Notes: generated by a model not told the origin, from the sequence alone. DNA of 64,000 nucleotides from Calothrix sp. PCC 7716 (GCF_019977735.1 NZ_AP025018.1:7134580-7198579), one strand, 5' to 3'. Counted from the first letter of the stretch, positions 1 to 8,831 are shown. Program-made: numbers and translations.

Positions 1-231
1 GTAGATACCTCAGAACAACCCAGCCTAATAGTATTTATTCATACTAACCAGCCACTTGAGGCGCCTGCAATTACATTTTTAGAAAGCTTAGGAATTAAAG
101 ATGTAGCTAGCGACAAAGATATTTATACTGCCACCGTTTCATCTGGTACAGTTTCTCAACTGTCACACCAACCTTGGGTGAAGTCTATTAAGCTATCGCA
201 AAAACTGCGCTTGATGAAAGTTGGAAATTAG
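1..231 (+). CDS. hypothetical protein, 3' end only
   Basis: An open frame runs from the window edge to a TAG at 229-231, giving 76 residues of C-terminus; the start lies outside the window. The fragment has an alternating alpha/beta look and ends with the motif QPWVKSIKLSQKLRLM. It vaguely recalls the small inhibitor_I9-like domains found in cyanobacterial proteins, but I do not recognise the family. No membrane segment is visible. GGCGCC occurs inside it at position 60. Confidence 0.6.
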   Translation, partial: VDTSEQPSLIVFIHTNQPLEAPAITFLESLGIKDVASDKDIYTATVSSGTVSQLSHQPWVKSIKLSQKLRLMKVGN

Positions 232-566
232 TTGCTCAGATTTTGGCAGTGTTATTACTTATTAATGCTGGGTTAATTTGTCTTCAGTGAGTTCAGAAGT
301 TATTTTTCTCTGGAAATATAATATTGTCATGAGTTGGGTTGCGTTCCTCCACCCAACCTACGTACAAGAGTGGTGCTTAGGAATATGACAATTATATTTA
401 AATGTATTTTTTTATACTTACGGTAATAATAATCAAAGTGAAACTTTTATAAAAAAGAAAATATTGTTTATAAATAAACTCAATAGAATTTTGTAACCCC
501 CTTATCAGTAGTAACAGAGAGTCATAAACTGAAGGTGGAGATGAACGGCAGTCGGGAGAAACCAGA
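232..566. other. intergenic region upstream of glgC
   Basis: About 335 bases without a credible gene. It contains a short inverted repeat at roughly 331-364 (GGTTGGG-type arms, see the repeat entry) and an AT-rich stretch at 395-480 that probably holds the glgC promoter. I cannot place the promoter exactly. A nine-codon ORF (541-570) overlaps the glgC GTG start. Confidence 0.5.
331..364. repeat. dispersed inverted repeat, GTAGGTTGGG family
   Basis: The arms GTTGGGT and ACCCAAC flank a short loop (GCGTTCCTCC), so the transcript would fold into a hairpin. Related copies sit at about 14551-14650 and 53105-53145, each downstream of or between genes. This is a typical cyanobacterial short interspersed palindrome with no coding potential. 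Confidence 0.6.
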
Positions 567-1856
567 GTGAAAAAAGTATTATCAATAATTCTCGGCGGCG
601 GTGCAGGAACCCGCCTCTACCCATTGACGAAGTTACGTGCGAAACCGGCAGTGCCTGTGGCAGGTAAATACCGTTTAATAGATATCCCTGTAAGTAACTG
701 TATAAATTCGGAAATATATAAGATATACGTCCTGACACAGTTTAACTCAGCCTCTTTAAACCGCCATATTGCTCGTGCGTATAGTTTTGCGGGTTTTAGT
801 GAGGGTTTTGTGGAGGTGTTAGCAGCACAGCAAACACCCGAAAACCCTAGTTGGTTCCAAGGAACAGCAGATGCAGTACGTCAATACCTTTGGTTATTAG
901 AGGAATGGAATGTTTCGGAATTCCTAATTTTATCGGGTGACCACCTTTACCGGATGGACTACCGATTATTTATAGAACGTCATCGTCAAACAAATGCTGA
1001 CATTACACTGTCGGTAATACCAATGGATGAGCGACGCGCGTCAGACTTTGGGTTAATGAAAATAAATGACTCAGGTAGGGTAATTGACTTTAGCGAAAAG
1101 CCAAAAGGTGATGCTCTTAAACAGATGCAAGTTGATACTAGCGTACTGGGATTAAGTGAGCAGCAAGCCAAGCTTCAACCGTATATTGCCTCAATGGGGA
1201 TTTACGTATTTAAGAAAGAGGTTTTGATCAAGTTACTCAAGGAATCTTTAGAACGAACAGATTTTGGTAAAGAGATTATTCCAGATGCAGCAAAAGACCA
1301 TAACGTACAGGCGTATTTGTTTAACGGTTACTGGGAAGACATTGGAACAATAGAGTCTTTCTATCACGCGAACTTAGCGCTAACGCAACAGCCACTACCT
1401 CCATTTAGTTTCTATGACGAACAAGCTCCTATATACACCCGCGCTCGTTACTTACCTCCAAGTAAATTATTAGATTGTCAAATAACCCAATCGATAATTG
1501 GGGAAGGATGTATCCTCAAAAATTGTCGAATCGAACATTCGGTACTTGGTGTACGTGCGCGCGTAGATTCTGGATGCATAATTGAAGACTCGTTATTAAT
1601 GGGCGCCGACTTTTACCAAACTTCTGTAGATAGAAAAGGTATTCGAGATGAAGGAAATATTCCTGTAGGTATTGGTGCAGAAACAATAATTCGCCGTGCC
1701 ATCGTCGATAAAAATGCACGTATTGGTCATGATGTCAAAATTATCAACAAAGATAACGTTCAAGAAGCTAACCGTGAAGCCCAAGGGTTTTACATTAGAA
1801 GCGGTATCGTAGTAGTACTCAAAGGCGCCATTATTCCAGACGGAACAGTTATATAG
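567..1856 (+). CDS. glgC: glucose-1-phosphate adenylyltransferase (ADP-glucose pyrophosphorylase)
   Basis: Catalyses ATP + glucose-1-phosphate to ADP-glucose + PPi, the committed step of glycogen synthesis in the cytoplasm. The 429 residues match the usual cyanobacterial length. The N-terminal nucleotidyltransferase signature [13 protein letters not shown] is at residues 9-21, the sugar-binding region [10 protein letters not shown] near 123-132, and the C-terminal left-handed beta-helix (hexapeptide-like repeats around [14 protein letters not shown] and GVRARVDSG) binds allosteric effectors such as 3-PGA. The start is GTG at 567, preceded by GGGAGA at 554-559. No in-frame ATG lies upstream. 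A nine-codon ORF overlaps the start (see findings). It is followed by a repeat hairpin and then the chaperone gene, so it is probably monocistronic. Confidence 0.97.
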   Translation: MKKVLSIILGGGAGTRLYPLTKLRAKPAVPVAGKYRLIDIPVSNCINSEIYKIYVLTQFNSASLNRHIARAYSFAGFSEGFVEVLAAQQTPENPSWFQGTADAVRQYLWLLEEWNVSEFLILSGDHLYRMDYRLFIERHRQTNADITLSVIPMDERRASDFGLMKINDSGRVIDFSEKPKGDALKQMQVDTSVLGLSEQQAKLQPYIASMGIYVFKKEVLIKLLKESLERTDFGKEIIPDAAKDHNVQAYLFNGYWEDIGTIESFYHANLALTQQPLPPFSFYDEQAPIYTRARYLPPSKLLDCQITQSIIGEGCILKNCRIEHSVLGVRARVDSGCIIEDSLLMGADFYQTSVDRKGIRDEGNIPVGIGAETIIRRAIVDKNARIGHDVKIINKDNVQEANREAQGFYIRSGIVVVLKGAIIPDGTVI

Positions 1857-1931
1857 TGCTGAGTGCTGAGTGCTGAGTGCTGAGTAAAGAGTTAAAACTC
1901 AGCACTCAGCACTTTCTACTCAGCACTCTTT
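1857..1931. repeat. heptamer-repeat hairpin (GCTGAGT / ACTCAGC)
   Basis: Tandem GCTGAGT heptamers (about four) are followed by a spacer and then ACTCAGCACTCAGC plus a further copy, so the segment folds back on itself. It begins directly after the glgC stop codon and ends in CTCTTTTA, so it may also act as a transcription terminator. A shorter relative is found at about 7128-7165 beside the hli array. This is the short tandemly repeated repetitive (STRR) style common in heterocystous cyanobacteria. Confidence 0.7.
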
Positions 1932-2126
1932 TAGTTCGGAAATTGCCCTTTGACATTGAGCAAGAACCGCACTTAGTCGTGTTGAATTATTTGTTAAGTT
2001 ATAAATCAGAGTATTTTTCTCTCGCCATATATCTCTAAACAATATCTAACACCTTGCATCCTAATATTTAGGAATAAGGTATAAACTAAAAACCTATTAT
2101 CAGTAATTTCTACAGGAGGCTGCTGA

Positions 2127-3131
2127 ATGGCTGCAACCGATTTTAAAGATTATTATTCACTCTTGGGAGTTAACAAAACTGCTAGCCAAGAAGAAATTAA
2201 ACAAGCATTCCGTAAGCTCGCACGTAAATATCACCCTGATGTAAACCAGGGAAATAAACAAGCCGAGGCAAAATTCAAAGAAGTCAACGAAGCATACGAA
2301 GTATTATCTGACCCAGACAAACGTAAAAAGTACGACCAATTTGGTCAGTACTGGAAACAAGCAGGGCAAGGTTTCCCTGGAGGCGCCGGAGCTGGTGGTG
2401 TTGGCGTTGACATGAACGGCTTCGACTTCGGGCAGTACGGCAGCTTTGAAGACTTTATAAATGAATTATTAGGTCGCTTTGGAGGTCCCGGAGGCGCCCG
2501 CAGTCAAAGTTACTCGTACCGAACTTCAACAGGCGCCCCAAGTGGGTATGATGGTTTTGGTTTTCAACAAGATTATCCTGGGGGTAGTGGAACTCAAGAT
2601 AGCGAAGCAATGATTTCACTATCTTTAGGCGAAGCGTATAACGGAGTTGAAAAAAGACTCCAAGTTGCTAACGATATTATTAACGTTCGCATTCCCGCAG
2701 GCGCCAAAACAGGAAGTAGGTTACGTGTACGCGGAAAAGGGCCAACCAATCCACAAACAAAACAACGTGGTGACTTATACCTAAAAGTTCAAATACAGCC
2801 ACATTCATTTTTCCAGTTAGACGGCGATAACCTAGTATGCGAAGTCCCAATAGCACCAGATGAAGCAGTACTAGGAGCATCTATCGACGTTCCAACACCT
2901 GACGGAACAACAGCAAAAGTAAATGTACCAGCAGGAATACGTTCTGGGCAGTCACTGCGTTTGCGTGGTAAAGGTTGGGTATCAGGAAAAGGTGGACGTG
3001 GTGATTTACTCGTAAAAATTATGATTGTTGCTCCTAAAGATTTGAGTCAGCAAGAACGCGAATTATACGAAAAGCTACGCGCAATTCGTTCCTATAACCC
3101 ACGCAGTAACTTGAATAATATCAAGTTGTAA
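2127..3131 (+). CDS. DnaJ-family co-chaperone without zinc finger (CbpA-like, class B)
   Basis: A J-domain protein that stimulates a DnaK/Hsp70 ATPase and delivers client proteins. Residues 7-75 form the J domain with the HPD motif at 36-38. A Gly/Phe/Tyr/Ser-rich linker follows (about 80-165). The region from about 170 holds the two beta-barrel substrate-binding domains ([33 protein letters not shown] and [19 protein letters not shown]). The four CxxCxGxG zinc motifs of true DnaJ are missing, so this is a class B protein. The ATG is preceded by AGGAGG at 2115-2120. A long AT-rich leader precedes it. It probably has its own promoter, with a TATAAA-like box near 2080. Confidence 0.93.
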   Translation: MAATDFKDYYSLLGVNKTASQEEIKQAFRKLARKYHPDVNQGNKQAEAKFKEVNEAYEVLSDPDKRKKYDQFGQYWKQAGQGFPGGAGAGGVGVDMNGFDFGQYGSFEDFINELLGRFGGPGGARSQSYSYRTSTGAPSGYDGFGFQQDYPGGSGTQDSEAMISLSLGEAYNGVEKRLQVANDIINVRIPAGAKTGSRLRVRGKGPTNPQTKQRGDLYLKVQIQPHSFFQLDGDNLVCEVPIAPDEAVLGASIDVPTPDGTTAKVNVPAGIRSGQSLRLRGKGWVSGKGGRGDLLVKIMIVAPKDLSQQERELYEKLRAIRSYNPRSNLNNIKL

Positions 3132-3192
3132 ACTTGGCAACGGATAGAACGGATGTAACGGATGGTTGATTCGTTATATCCCTTACTCTCCT

Positions 3193-3400
3193 GTCATGCC
3201 AAGAAACGAAGCATCCCTAAATGTCATGCCAAGAAACGAAGCATCCCTAAATGTCATGCCAAGAAACGAAGCATCTCTAAATGTCATGCCAAGAAACGAA
3301 GCATCTCTAAATGCCATACTAAAGAACGAAGCATCTCTAAATGCCATACTAAAGAACGAAGCATCTCTATAATGTCATGCTGAGGAACGAAGCATCTTTA
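3193..3400. repeat. 30-bp tandem repeat, about seven units
   Basis: Units start at 3193, 3223, 3253, 3283, 3313 and 3343, with a seventh variant near 3373. Each carries the core AACGAAGCATC. The first four units are nearly identical (GTCATGCCAAGAAACG...), units 5-6 share a second variant (GCCATACTAAAGAACG), and the last is the form GTCATGCTGAGGAACG seen as a single copy at about 50565. The array lies between convergent genes. Open frames across it exist only because the period is divisible by three. Confidence 0.9.
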
Positions 3401-3428
3401 AAATTTTGATTTTATCTACAAAAAACTT

Positions 3429-5948
3429 CTAACCATCTTTCAGCATATTAGCTTTCGCAGCAGCACGAACAATACGATTAGCATCTTTAGTCAGAAATTC
3501 TAGTATATAATCAGGCGTACTTGGATTTTGAGCTATTGCATACCTTTCTAACCAATAGCTAGAACGATAATTTTTGATAAGCAAATGAGTAGGCGCCAGT
3601 GGATGTAGCAAAGCAAACAAGCGACTCAAACTAAATGGAGAATCTTTTATATACTGACCGATGAATTTACTTGCTCGCTTAGAACCTCTTGAAATAAGAT
3701 TTTTGACTGCTACTGTATGAATATTAGTATTCCATTTGTGACGGTCAGCCAACTTTTCAAGAATTTCATTGGGAGTATTAGGATTTTGTGCAACAGCAAA
3801 CTGTACATGTCTTGCTTTATCTTCAGCCAGTTTTGTTAAAGTATCTATAGAAGTATTAGGGTGAAGCGCAACACGTTCTCTAATAATTAACCATTTACTA
3901 ATAGCAATTTCATCAAGAATGTCAGGCACTGTATTAATATTCTCAACAATTTGTAATTGTTCACTGAAATTAATATCTCGTTCTTCTGAGAAAGATTGCT
4001 GATAAACAGTTAAAGCTGATTCTCTGACAAGTTTATCCTTATCTTCTAGAAAACTTCTTATAATACTGATAGGAGTTTTAGAATTTTTAGTAATTAATAA
4101 ACGTATATTAGCTTGACGGTGTTTTGCAAATCGCTCCAATATCTCAATAGATGTATTTGGATGACGGATTATAGCAGCTTCTAAAGCAAGATATGGAATT
4201 TTAGCAGCTTGTTCCAACACTTGCGTGGAAACATTAGGGTTAACGATAATTAACTCACACAAATCTTTAATTGCCTTTTGCTTAATTGAAATATCTGTAT
4301 GCTGTGCTAAATTTAATAAAACTTCAATATTCTCTTCTTTGACAACAAAACCGAAACCTGCTTCTATAGCTATTTTATCTGACCGAATTTGAGGATTGAT
4401 TGCTTTCAAAAGCTGTTTGGTATGATTTTTAATTGATTTATGAGAAAATATTTTACTATCATATGCTTTAAGTTCTAATAAAACTTCTTTTGGAGTACTT
4501 GGATTTCCAGCTACAGACATATGAATAGCATTATTGTTAATTTTTGCCAGTTTAGTTAAAATTGATGCTGGTGTTTTTGGACTAGCTGCTAATGTTGTGA
4601 GAACAGCATTAGATTTCATGTCAGCTAATTTTTCAATAATATTTTCTGTAACGTTAGGATGGTGAGCGATTAGTTTTACTAGATAATAATCAGGATTGTC
4701 TTTTAATATTAATTTTAAAATTCGTTCATTTGCATTAGGGTTGCACATAATTGCTTCAATAACAAAAAAATATCTATTATTTTGTTCAGTATAATTTTTG
4801 ATAATTTTATCAAGTATATCAGCATTAGTATTATCATTTACAGCTAAAGCGGTATAAAGTAGCTCATCAAGTTCTTCTGCTAGTTCGCTTAGTACGTCAA
4901 CTGGTGTGTTAGGATGATAAGCAACACCTCTACGAATATGTACCCACTTGCTCTTGGCTAATTTTCGGAGTATTTCTGATGAGGTGCTACGAGTTGTGAT
5001 TGCTGTATTAGAAGAGTAAAACTCCTGTAGAACAGTTAGCGGAATACTGGAATTATAAATAACTTTTTCATGTAAAATTGCTTTACCAAAGCTTACATTA
5101 TACTCTCCAACAAGTCTTTCTAATACAAATAAGGGAGTGTTTATATTTGTAGAAAGTGCAATTAAAGTAGAATTATCAACAGCATTATTCAATATTTGTA
5201 AAAATGTATTTTCTGCTATTTGTTTTAAAATAAATACAGGAGTTGTTAATTCACTAGCTAAATTAGCATATACATGACGACCAAATTTAATGATTAGCGG
5301 TTCTGGTATTAATCCTACTTGATATGCAGCAACATCTTTCTGATTACACCAAAAGATAGTACTTTCTATCATAGTGCAAGCTGCATCTTTCCAGTCAGTA
5401 TCTACTTCACCTGACCAATTAATGTGTAATTGCGCTGCGTCAATAACATGATTATATGAATCTTCAGATAGAACTGTTATATCTGGTTTATTAAGAATAA
5501 GCTGTTCTAAAGTATCTTTAGATATTTTTAAATTCATCGCAATAGCAAGTAGTAAATTATTTTCATTGTTATTATCTACTGCCCACTTAACAAACGAATC
5601 TGGGACAACAGCTACTTTTAAAAAGCTTTCTATAGTCTTTTTTGGAATTATCTCTACTAAATTAGGATTTTCTATAAGCAGCAGTGGAAATACAGGGTTA
5701 CTCAAAACTTCCTCTGGAAATTCTGCTCCTACCTTCCATAAAACGTCTGTAGGAGTATTTGGGTTACTTGCTACTGCTGAGAGTATTTTCTCATCAGACT
5801 TGTTTGCTAACTTTCGTAATAAATCTGGTTCGGCATTAGGATTTGTACATACTAGTCGTGCTAGCTTTTTACTTTGCTCTGCAAGCGCGCGTAATTTTTC
5901 TGGTGGAGTATTTAGATTACAAGCTTGCTGTTCCGGAATTGAATCCAT
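3429..5948 (-). CDS. leucine-rich repeat variant (LRV) solenoid protein
   Basis: An 839-residue, probably cytoplasmic solenoid with no signal peptide or membrane segment. It is built almost entirely of ~24-residue units of the form NPNTPxxxLxxLAxxxxxxVRxAVAx. Clear examples include NPNTPTDVL near residue 62, HPNTPVDVLSELAEE near the middle, HPNTSIEILERFAKH, HPNTSIDTLTKLAED, NPNTPNEILEKLADR and NPSTPDYILEFLT at the C-terminus. LRV and HEAT-like folds mediate protein-protein contacts; no catalytic motif is visible, so the partner is unknown. The start ATG is at 5948-5946. It is convergent with the dnaJ-like gene and separated from it by the 30-bp repeat array. Confidence 0.8.
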   Translation of the reverse strand: MDSIPEQQACNLNTPPEKLRALAEQSKKLARLVCTNPNAEPDLLRKLANKSDEKILSAVASNPNTPTDVLWKVGAEFPEEVLSNPVFPLLLIENPNLVEIIPKKTIESFLKVAVVPDSFVKWAVDNNNENNLLLAIAMNLKISKDTLEQLILNKPDITVLSEDSYNHVIDAAQLHINWSGEVDTDWKDAACTMIESTIFWCNQKDVAAYQVGLIPEPLIIKFGRHVYANLASELTTPVFILKQIAENTFLQILNNAVDNSTLIALSTNINTPLFVLERLVGEYNVSFGKAILHEKVIYNSSIPLTVLQEFYSSNTAITTRSTSSEILRKLAKSKWVHIRRGVAYHPNTPVDVLSELAEELDELLYTALAVNDNTNADILDKIIKNYTEQNNRYFFVIEAIMCNPNANERILKLILKDNPDYYLVKLIAHHPNVTENIIEKLADMKSNAVLTTLAASPKTPASILTKLAKINNNAIHMSVAGNPSTPKEVLLELKAYDSKIFSHKSIKNHTKQLLKAINPQIRSDKIAIEAGFGFVVKEENIEVLLNLAQHTDISIKQKAIKDLCELIIVNPNVSTQVLEQAAKIPYLALEAAIIRHPNTSIEILERFAKHRQANIRLLITKNSKTPISIIRSFLEDKDKLVRESALTVYQQSFSEERDINFSEQLQIVENINTVPDILDEIAISKWLIIRERVALHPNTSIDTLTKLAEDKARHVQFAVAQNPNTPNEILEKLADRHKWNTNIHTVAVKNLISRGSKRASKFIGQYIKDSPFSLSRLFALLHPLAPTHLLIKNYRSSYWLERYAIAQNPSTPDYILEFLTKDANRIVRAAAKANMLKDG

Positions 5949-6059
5949 AAAAATTAAGTTTGACTACTAGCTATTACTTGTATTATTCCCACTTTTATTA
6001 TCGCTCGTAACAACCCACTATATTAATGTAAGAAAGACGGTGCCAACTATTAAATCTCT

Positions 6060-6140
6060 ATCTGGCTCTGCTCCGTGTCCTAATAGTCTCTGTGGTAAAA
6101 TAAAATACTTCACTGCACAGGCAAGATGCCTGTGCCACAG
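6060..6140. repeat. dispersed repeats (TCTCTGTGGT and CAGGCAAGATGCCTG)
   Basis: Two interspersed families lie back to back. CCTAATAGTCTCTGTGGTAA (about 6077-6096) belongs to the CCACAGAGACACAGAG family, also found flanking the ISL3 element and at about 42955 and 56890. CAGGCAAGATGCCTG (about 6117-6132) is a short hairpin, repeated near 24800 and 27305. They lie immediately downstream of the VanY-type gene. Confidence 0.6.
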
Positions 6141-6141
6141 G

Positions 6142-6942
6142 TTACTTTTGGGGCTTTAAATTTTTGGCTTTGTAGAAGGTTTCCAAACTTTGAGTATCAC
6201 CAACAAAACGCCAGTGCCAAGGTTCATAACTCACACCTTGAATATTATCTTTAGGAAAAGACAACTCAAAGCGAAACTTAGCGGCATTTTGTGATAACCA
6301 TTCATAAGCCTTAGTTTTCTCAAAGTTAGCACTTAAATTTGTAGCCGGTACATTCCCGTCACCAATATCAATCGCGTAACCAGTATGATGCTCACTATAA
6401 CCAGGAGGCGCCGATAGTGCCGCACGTTGCGCTGGAGTTTGGTTACGTTGGGCGCCAACAGCGAAAAATAACTGTTCTTGTTCTTTAACTGAACGAAACG
6501 CGGAAATAACAGTTAAATTTACACCAGCGCTACGAGCAGCTTGTTGCATTGCTAAAAATTGCTGTGCAGCAGCTTTTCGCATTCGGAAACGTCCATCGTT
6601 AGAAATGGGAGCAAGTTCAGACTCAGGAGCTTCAGCATACGGCAAATGTCCTAATAATGAACCATTTGCTTGAGCTTGAGCATCAGCAGGATTAACAGAT
6701 GGACTTGCAGTGGTTGATGGCGCCGAAACTTCTTGTGTAGATTTTTTTGGTGCAGTGATAAAAAATAAAAATCCACTAATAACAGCAAGCACAACAAACC
6801 CAGCGGCTCCACCCAATATCAATACTGGTAGTTTACCCTTACCAGGCGCCACATCAGAAGCGTCACGTAACGCTGCGGGAATATCTTCACCAGAATCAGG
6901 TGAGGGTTTTTGTGGCTTTCCAGAAAACCCAGCATTACTCAA
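6142..6942 (-). CDS. membrane-anchored D-alanyl-D-alanine carboxypeptidase (VanY, M15B)
   Basis: Trims the terminal D-Ala from peptidoglycan stem peptides in the periplasm. Of 266 residues, 1-37 are a polar cytoplasmic head, about 38-62 form one transmembrane helix (VLILGGAAGFVVLAVISGF), then comes a Ser/Pro/Ala-rich linker, and from about 110 the M15 catalytic domain. The zinc site is visible as SEHHTGYAIDIGD (pattern SxHxxGxAxD) and EPWHWRFVG (pattern ExWHxR). All catalytic positions look intact. It stands alone between the LRV gene and the hli array. The ATG is followed by a Pro/Asp-rich N-terminus. Confidence 0.92.
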   Translation of the reverse strand: MSNAGFSGKPQKPSPDSGEDIPAALRDASDVAPGKGKLPVLILGGAAGFVVLAVISGFLFFITAPKKSTQEVSAPSTTASPSVNPADAQAQANGSLLGHLPYAEAPESELAPISNDGRFRMRKAAAQQFLAMQQAARSAGVNLTVISAFRSVKEQEQLFFAVGAQRNQTPAQRAALSAPPGYSEHHTGYAIDIGDGNVPATNLSANFEKTKAYEWLSQNAAKFRFELSFPKDNIQGVSYEPWHWRFVGDTQSLETFYKAKNLKPQK

Positions 6943-7064
6943 GGGTCAACTCCTGCATTTTCTTCAATAATTATTACCGATTGTAATCTGGAAAAAATAT
7001 AACGCAATAGATTAAATTTGACATCTATATTTATAGTTCCCTCTAATAAGTATTTACACGCACT

Positions 7065-7092
7065 CAAAACCCCCCAAACTTTGGAGGGTTAA
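7065..7092 (-). terminator. factor-independent terminator for the hli array
   Basis: On the minus strand AACCCTCCAAA and TTTGGGGGGTT form an ~11-bp stem with one mismatch, followed by a short T run (TTTTGAG). The plus-strand reading also ends in AAAAAATAA-type sequence. It lies about 80 bases downstream of the last hli gene. Confidence 0.6.
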
Positions 7093-7172
7093 AAAATAAT
7101 CTTTTAAAATAGTAATTAAATACTACTCAATTCACTCAGTACTCAGCACTTTCCACTCAGCACTAATTAAAA

Positions 7173-7373
7173 TTAACCAAGAAAGCTTAATACATCGCGT
7201 ATCACACTGTAACCAGCCAAGTCCCAAAGCAAATAAGCAAGAAATCCAATCATTGCCAAGCGACCGTTCCATAGTTCGGCTTGAGGATTGGCGCCAAACA
7301 TAAAAGCATTACGGTCTACTTCATTATAAGCTTTAGCTACTTTTGGTAAATCGCTAGAAGGACGAGTTTCCAT
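7173..7373 (-). CDS. high-light-inducible (Hli/Scp) chlorophyll-binding protein, copy 1 (divergent copy)
   Basis: A single-helix relative of plant light-harvesting proteins. Such proteins sit in the thylakoid membrane, bind chlorophyll and carotenoid, and quench excess energy under stress. It has 66 residues with the LHC motif AELWNGRLAMIGF at about 33-45, carrying the chlorophyll-ligand Glu and Asn and the Arg that pairs with Glu. The helix continues through LAYLLWDLAG. It is the most divergent of four tandem paralogues (KVAKAYNEV and MFGANPQ where the others have AVAKEYNGV and LFGFTPQ) and the promoter-distal member. The RBS GGAGAAAG precedes the ATG. Confidence 0.93.
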   Translation of the reverse strand: METRPSSDLPKVAKAYNEVDRNAFMFGANPQAELWNGRLAMIGFLAYLLWDLAGYSVIRDVLSFLG

Positions 7374-7397
7374 TTTCTTTCTCCGATATTAGGTATT

Positions 7398-7485
7398 GAG
7401 GAGAAACCTGGTTTCTTGTTGACATGTTGCAATCAAAATTATCATTTGTCTGCGACAATGAATGCGTAGAAACCAGGTTTCTGAT
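7398..7485. repeat. inverted repeat of the AGAAACCNGGTTTCT family between hli copies
   Basis: GAAACCTGGTTTC is followed about 60 bases later by GAAACCAGGTTTC, so each arm is itself a palindrome and the two arms can also pair. Equivalent repeats separate the other hli copies and occur near 8606 and 15920. Confidence 0.75.
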
Positions 7486-7488
7486 TAG

Positions 7489-7701
7489 TTAATAACCGAT
7501 AAAGTGTAATACGTCACGTAATACACTGTAACCAGCTAAGTCCCAAAGCAGGTAAGCGAGGAATCCAATTGCTGCCAAACGACCATTCCATAATTCTGCT
7601 TGAGGAGTAAAACCGAAAAGAAAAGCGTTGCGGTCTACACCGTTATATTCTTTAGCTACTGCTGGTAAATCACTTGAAGGACGAGTTTCACGAGTTTCCA
7701 T
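7489..7701 (-). CDS. high-light-inducible (Hli/Scp) protein, copy 2
   Basis: 70 residues with the same LHC helix (AELWNGRLAAIGFLAYLLWDLAG). It is almost identical to copies 3 and 4. It starts METRETRPSS, a duplication of ETR that is absent from copies 1 and 3, and ends in VLHFIGY rather than VLHLIGY. In copies 2-4 the residue after RLA is Ala where copy 1 has the more typical Met. The RBS GGAGAAAG is upstream. Thylakoid stress-protective pigment binding is inferred from the family. Confidence 0.93.
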   Translation of the reverse strand: METRETRPSSDLPAVAKEYNGVDRNAFLFGFTPQAELWNGRLAAIGFLAYLLWDLAGYSVLRDVLHFIGY

Positions 7702-7745
7702 TTTCTTTCTCCAATATTAGGTATTAGGTAATTAGTAATAGGCTT

Positions 7746-7816
7746 GAGAAACCGGGTTTTTTATTGATATCTTGCAATGAAAACAATATTTTGCATAAAA
7801 ACCCGGTTTCTAATTA
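7746..7816. repeat. inverted repeat GAAACCGGGTTTTT / AAAAACCCGGTTTC between hli copies 2 and 3
   Basis: The two arms lie about 40 bases apart and would form a strong stem, possibly acting as an RNA-stability element or attenuator between the cistrons. Essentially the same ~70-bp segment recurs at 8066-8134, showing that gene plus spacer was duplicated as one unit. Confidence 0.8.
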
Positions 7817-7817
7817 G

Positions 7818-8021
7818 TTAGTAACCGATAAGGTGCAATACGTCACGTAACACGCTATATCCTGCCAAGTCCCAAAGCAAGTAAGCGAGGAATCCAATTG
7901 CTGCCAAGCGACCATTCCATAATTCTGCTTGAGGAGTAAAACCGAAAAGAAAAGCGTTGCGGTCTACACCGTTATATTCTTTAGCTACTGCTGGTAAATC
8001 ACTTGAAGGACGAGTTTCCAT
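7818..8021 (-). CDS. high-light-inducible (Hli/Scp) protein, copy 3
   Basis: 67 residues. From residue 4 it is the same as copy 4, but it lacks the N-terminal ETR duplication (METRPSSDLP). The LHC motif with Glu, Asn and Arg is intact. The near-identity of coding and spacer DNA with the neighbouring copies shows recent tandem duplication or gene conversion. The role is inferred from the family: pigment binding and photoprotection in the thylakoid membrane. Confidence 0.93.
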   Translation of the reverse strand: METRPSSDLPAVAKEYNGVDRNAFLFGFTPQAELWNGRLAAIGFLAYLLWDLAGYSVLRDVLHLIGY

Positions 8022-8065
8022 TTTCTTTCTCCGATATTAGGTATTAGGTAATTAGTAATAGGCTT

Positions 8066-8134
8066 GAGAAACCGGGTTTTTTTATTGATATCTTGCAATG
8101 AAAACAATATTTTGCATAAAAACCCGGTTTCTAA
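8066..8134. repeat. inverted repeat GAAACCGGGTTTTT / AAAAACCCGGTTTC between hli copies 3 and 4
   Basis: Near-identical copy of the 7746-7816 segment, including the internal TTGATATCTTGCAATG. It separates the third and fourth hli cistrons. Confidence 0.8.
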
Positions 8135-8138
8135 TTAG

Positions 8139-8351
8139 TTAGTAACCGATGAGGTGTAATACGTCACGTAACACGCTATATCCTGCCAAGTCCCAAAGCA
8201 AGTAAGCGAGGAATCCAATTGCTGCCAAGCGACCATTCCATAATTCTGCTTGAGGAGTAAAACCGAAAAGAAAAGCGTTGCGGTCTACACCGTTATATTC
8301 TTTAGCTACCGCTGGTAAATCACTTGAAGGACGAGTTTCACGAGTTTCCAT
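8139..8351 (-). CDS. high-light-inducible (Hli/Scp) protein, copy 4 (promoter-proximal)
   Basis: 70 residues beginning METRETRPSS, with the LHC helix AELWNGRLAAIGF. It is the first gene of the array on the minus strand, so the promoter should lie in 8352-8600. Unlike copies 1-3, its leader reads GGGGAAATAAAA before the ATG, giving it a different ribosome-binding context. Function as for the other copies. Confidence 0.93.
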   Translation of the reverse strand: METRETRPSSDLPAVAKEYNGVDRNAFLFGFTPQAELWNGRLAAIGFLAYLLWDLAGYSVLRDVLHLIGY

Positions 8352-8831
8352 TTTTATTTCCCCTAAATTTCATTTCGAGCGCAATGTTTTAGCCTAATTT
8401 CTTAATCTAATTAGCTATTTATCTAATTAGTCGGCTGTTGTGTTTTTCTTGTCTTTAATTTAACTTTTAAAAAGTTTTTTGGTTTCTGTCTACAGGCACA
8501 ACATGCACGTACTTGTGGACTATTGTTTTCAATAGTATTTACGTGAAAATATCCACCTATAGGATGTTAAAAAAAACAAAATGTAACGAAATGTAACGAA
8601 TGTAACAGAAACCGGGTTTCTTAGTACAAACCTGGTTTATTGGCGCTTTTGGACTAAAGATGATGACATTTCTATCTAACGCTGGAGGTAGGGTTCAAAC
8701 TAGCGAGAGATGCCCAAAAGGTGTTGTATAGCCGATTCTATTACTTAAGAGTTGGGTCAATCCATACAATAACTTTCCCTTATGTAATTTTATTCCCCAA
8801 TGTTTTAATACGATTAGAGGAAGCAGATACA
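8352..8831. promoter_or_regulatory. divergent intergenic region between the hli array and the repeat membrane protein
   Basis: About 480 bases without a supported gene. Near the hli side are two direct copies of TCTAATTAG (about 8405-8440) in very AT-rich DNA, a plausible promoter zone for the hli operon. A further copy of the AGAAACCGGGTTTCT palindrome lies near 8606-8625. An in-frame extension of the downstream ORF back to 8721 exists but lacks a ribosome-binding site. Confidence 0.4.

Noticed and set aside
3162-3383. Open frames encoding ten-residue repeats (MPRNEASLNV-like)
   Set aside because: They arise because the 30-bp DNA repeat has a period divisible by three; no ribosome-binding site, and overlapping frames are equally open.
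3193-3400. CRISPR array
   Set aside because: Units are directly adjacent with no unique spacers, and no cas genes are present.
8721-8831. 37-residue N-terminal extension of the repeat membrane protein
   Set aside because: No ribosome-binding site at 8721, non-coding-like composition, and ATG 8832 has GAGGAA at good spacing followed by a normal N-terminus.
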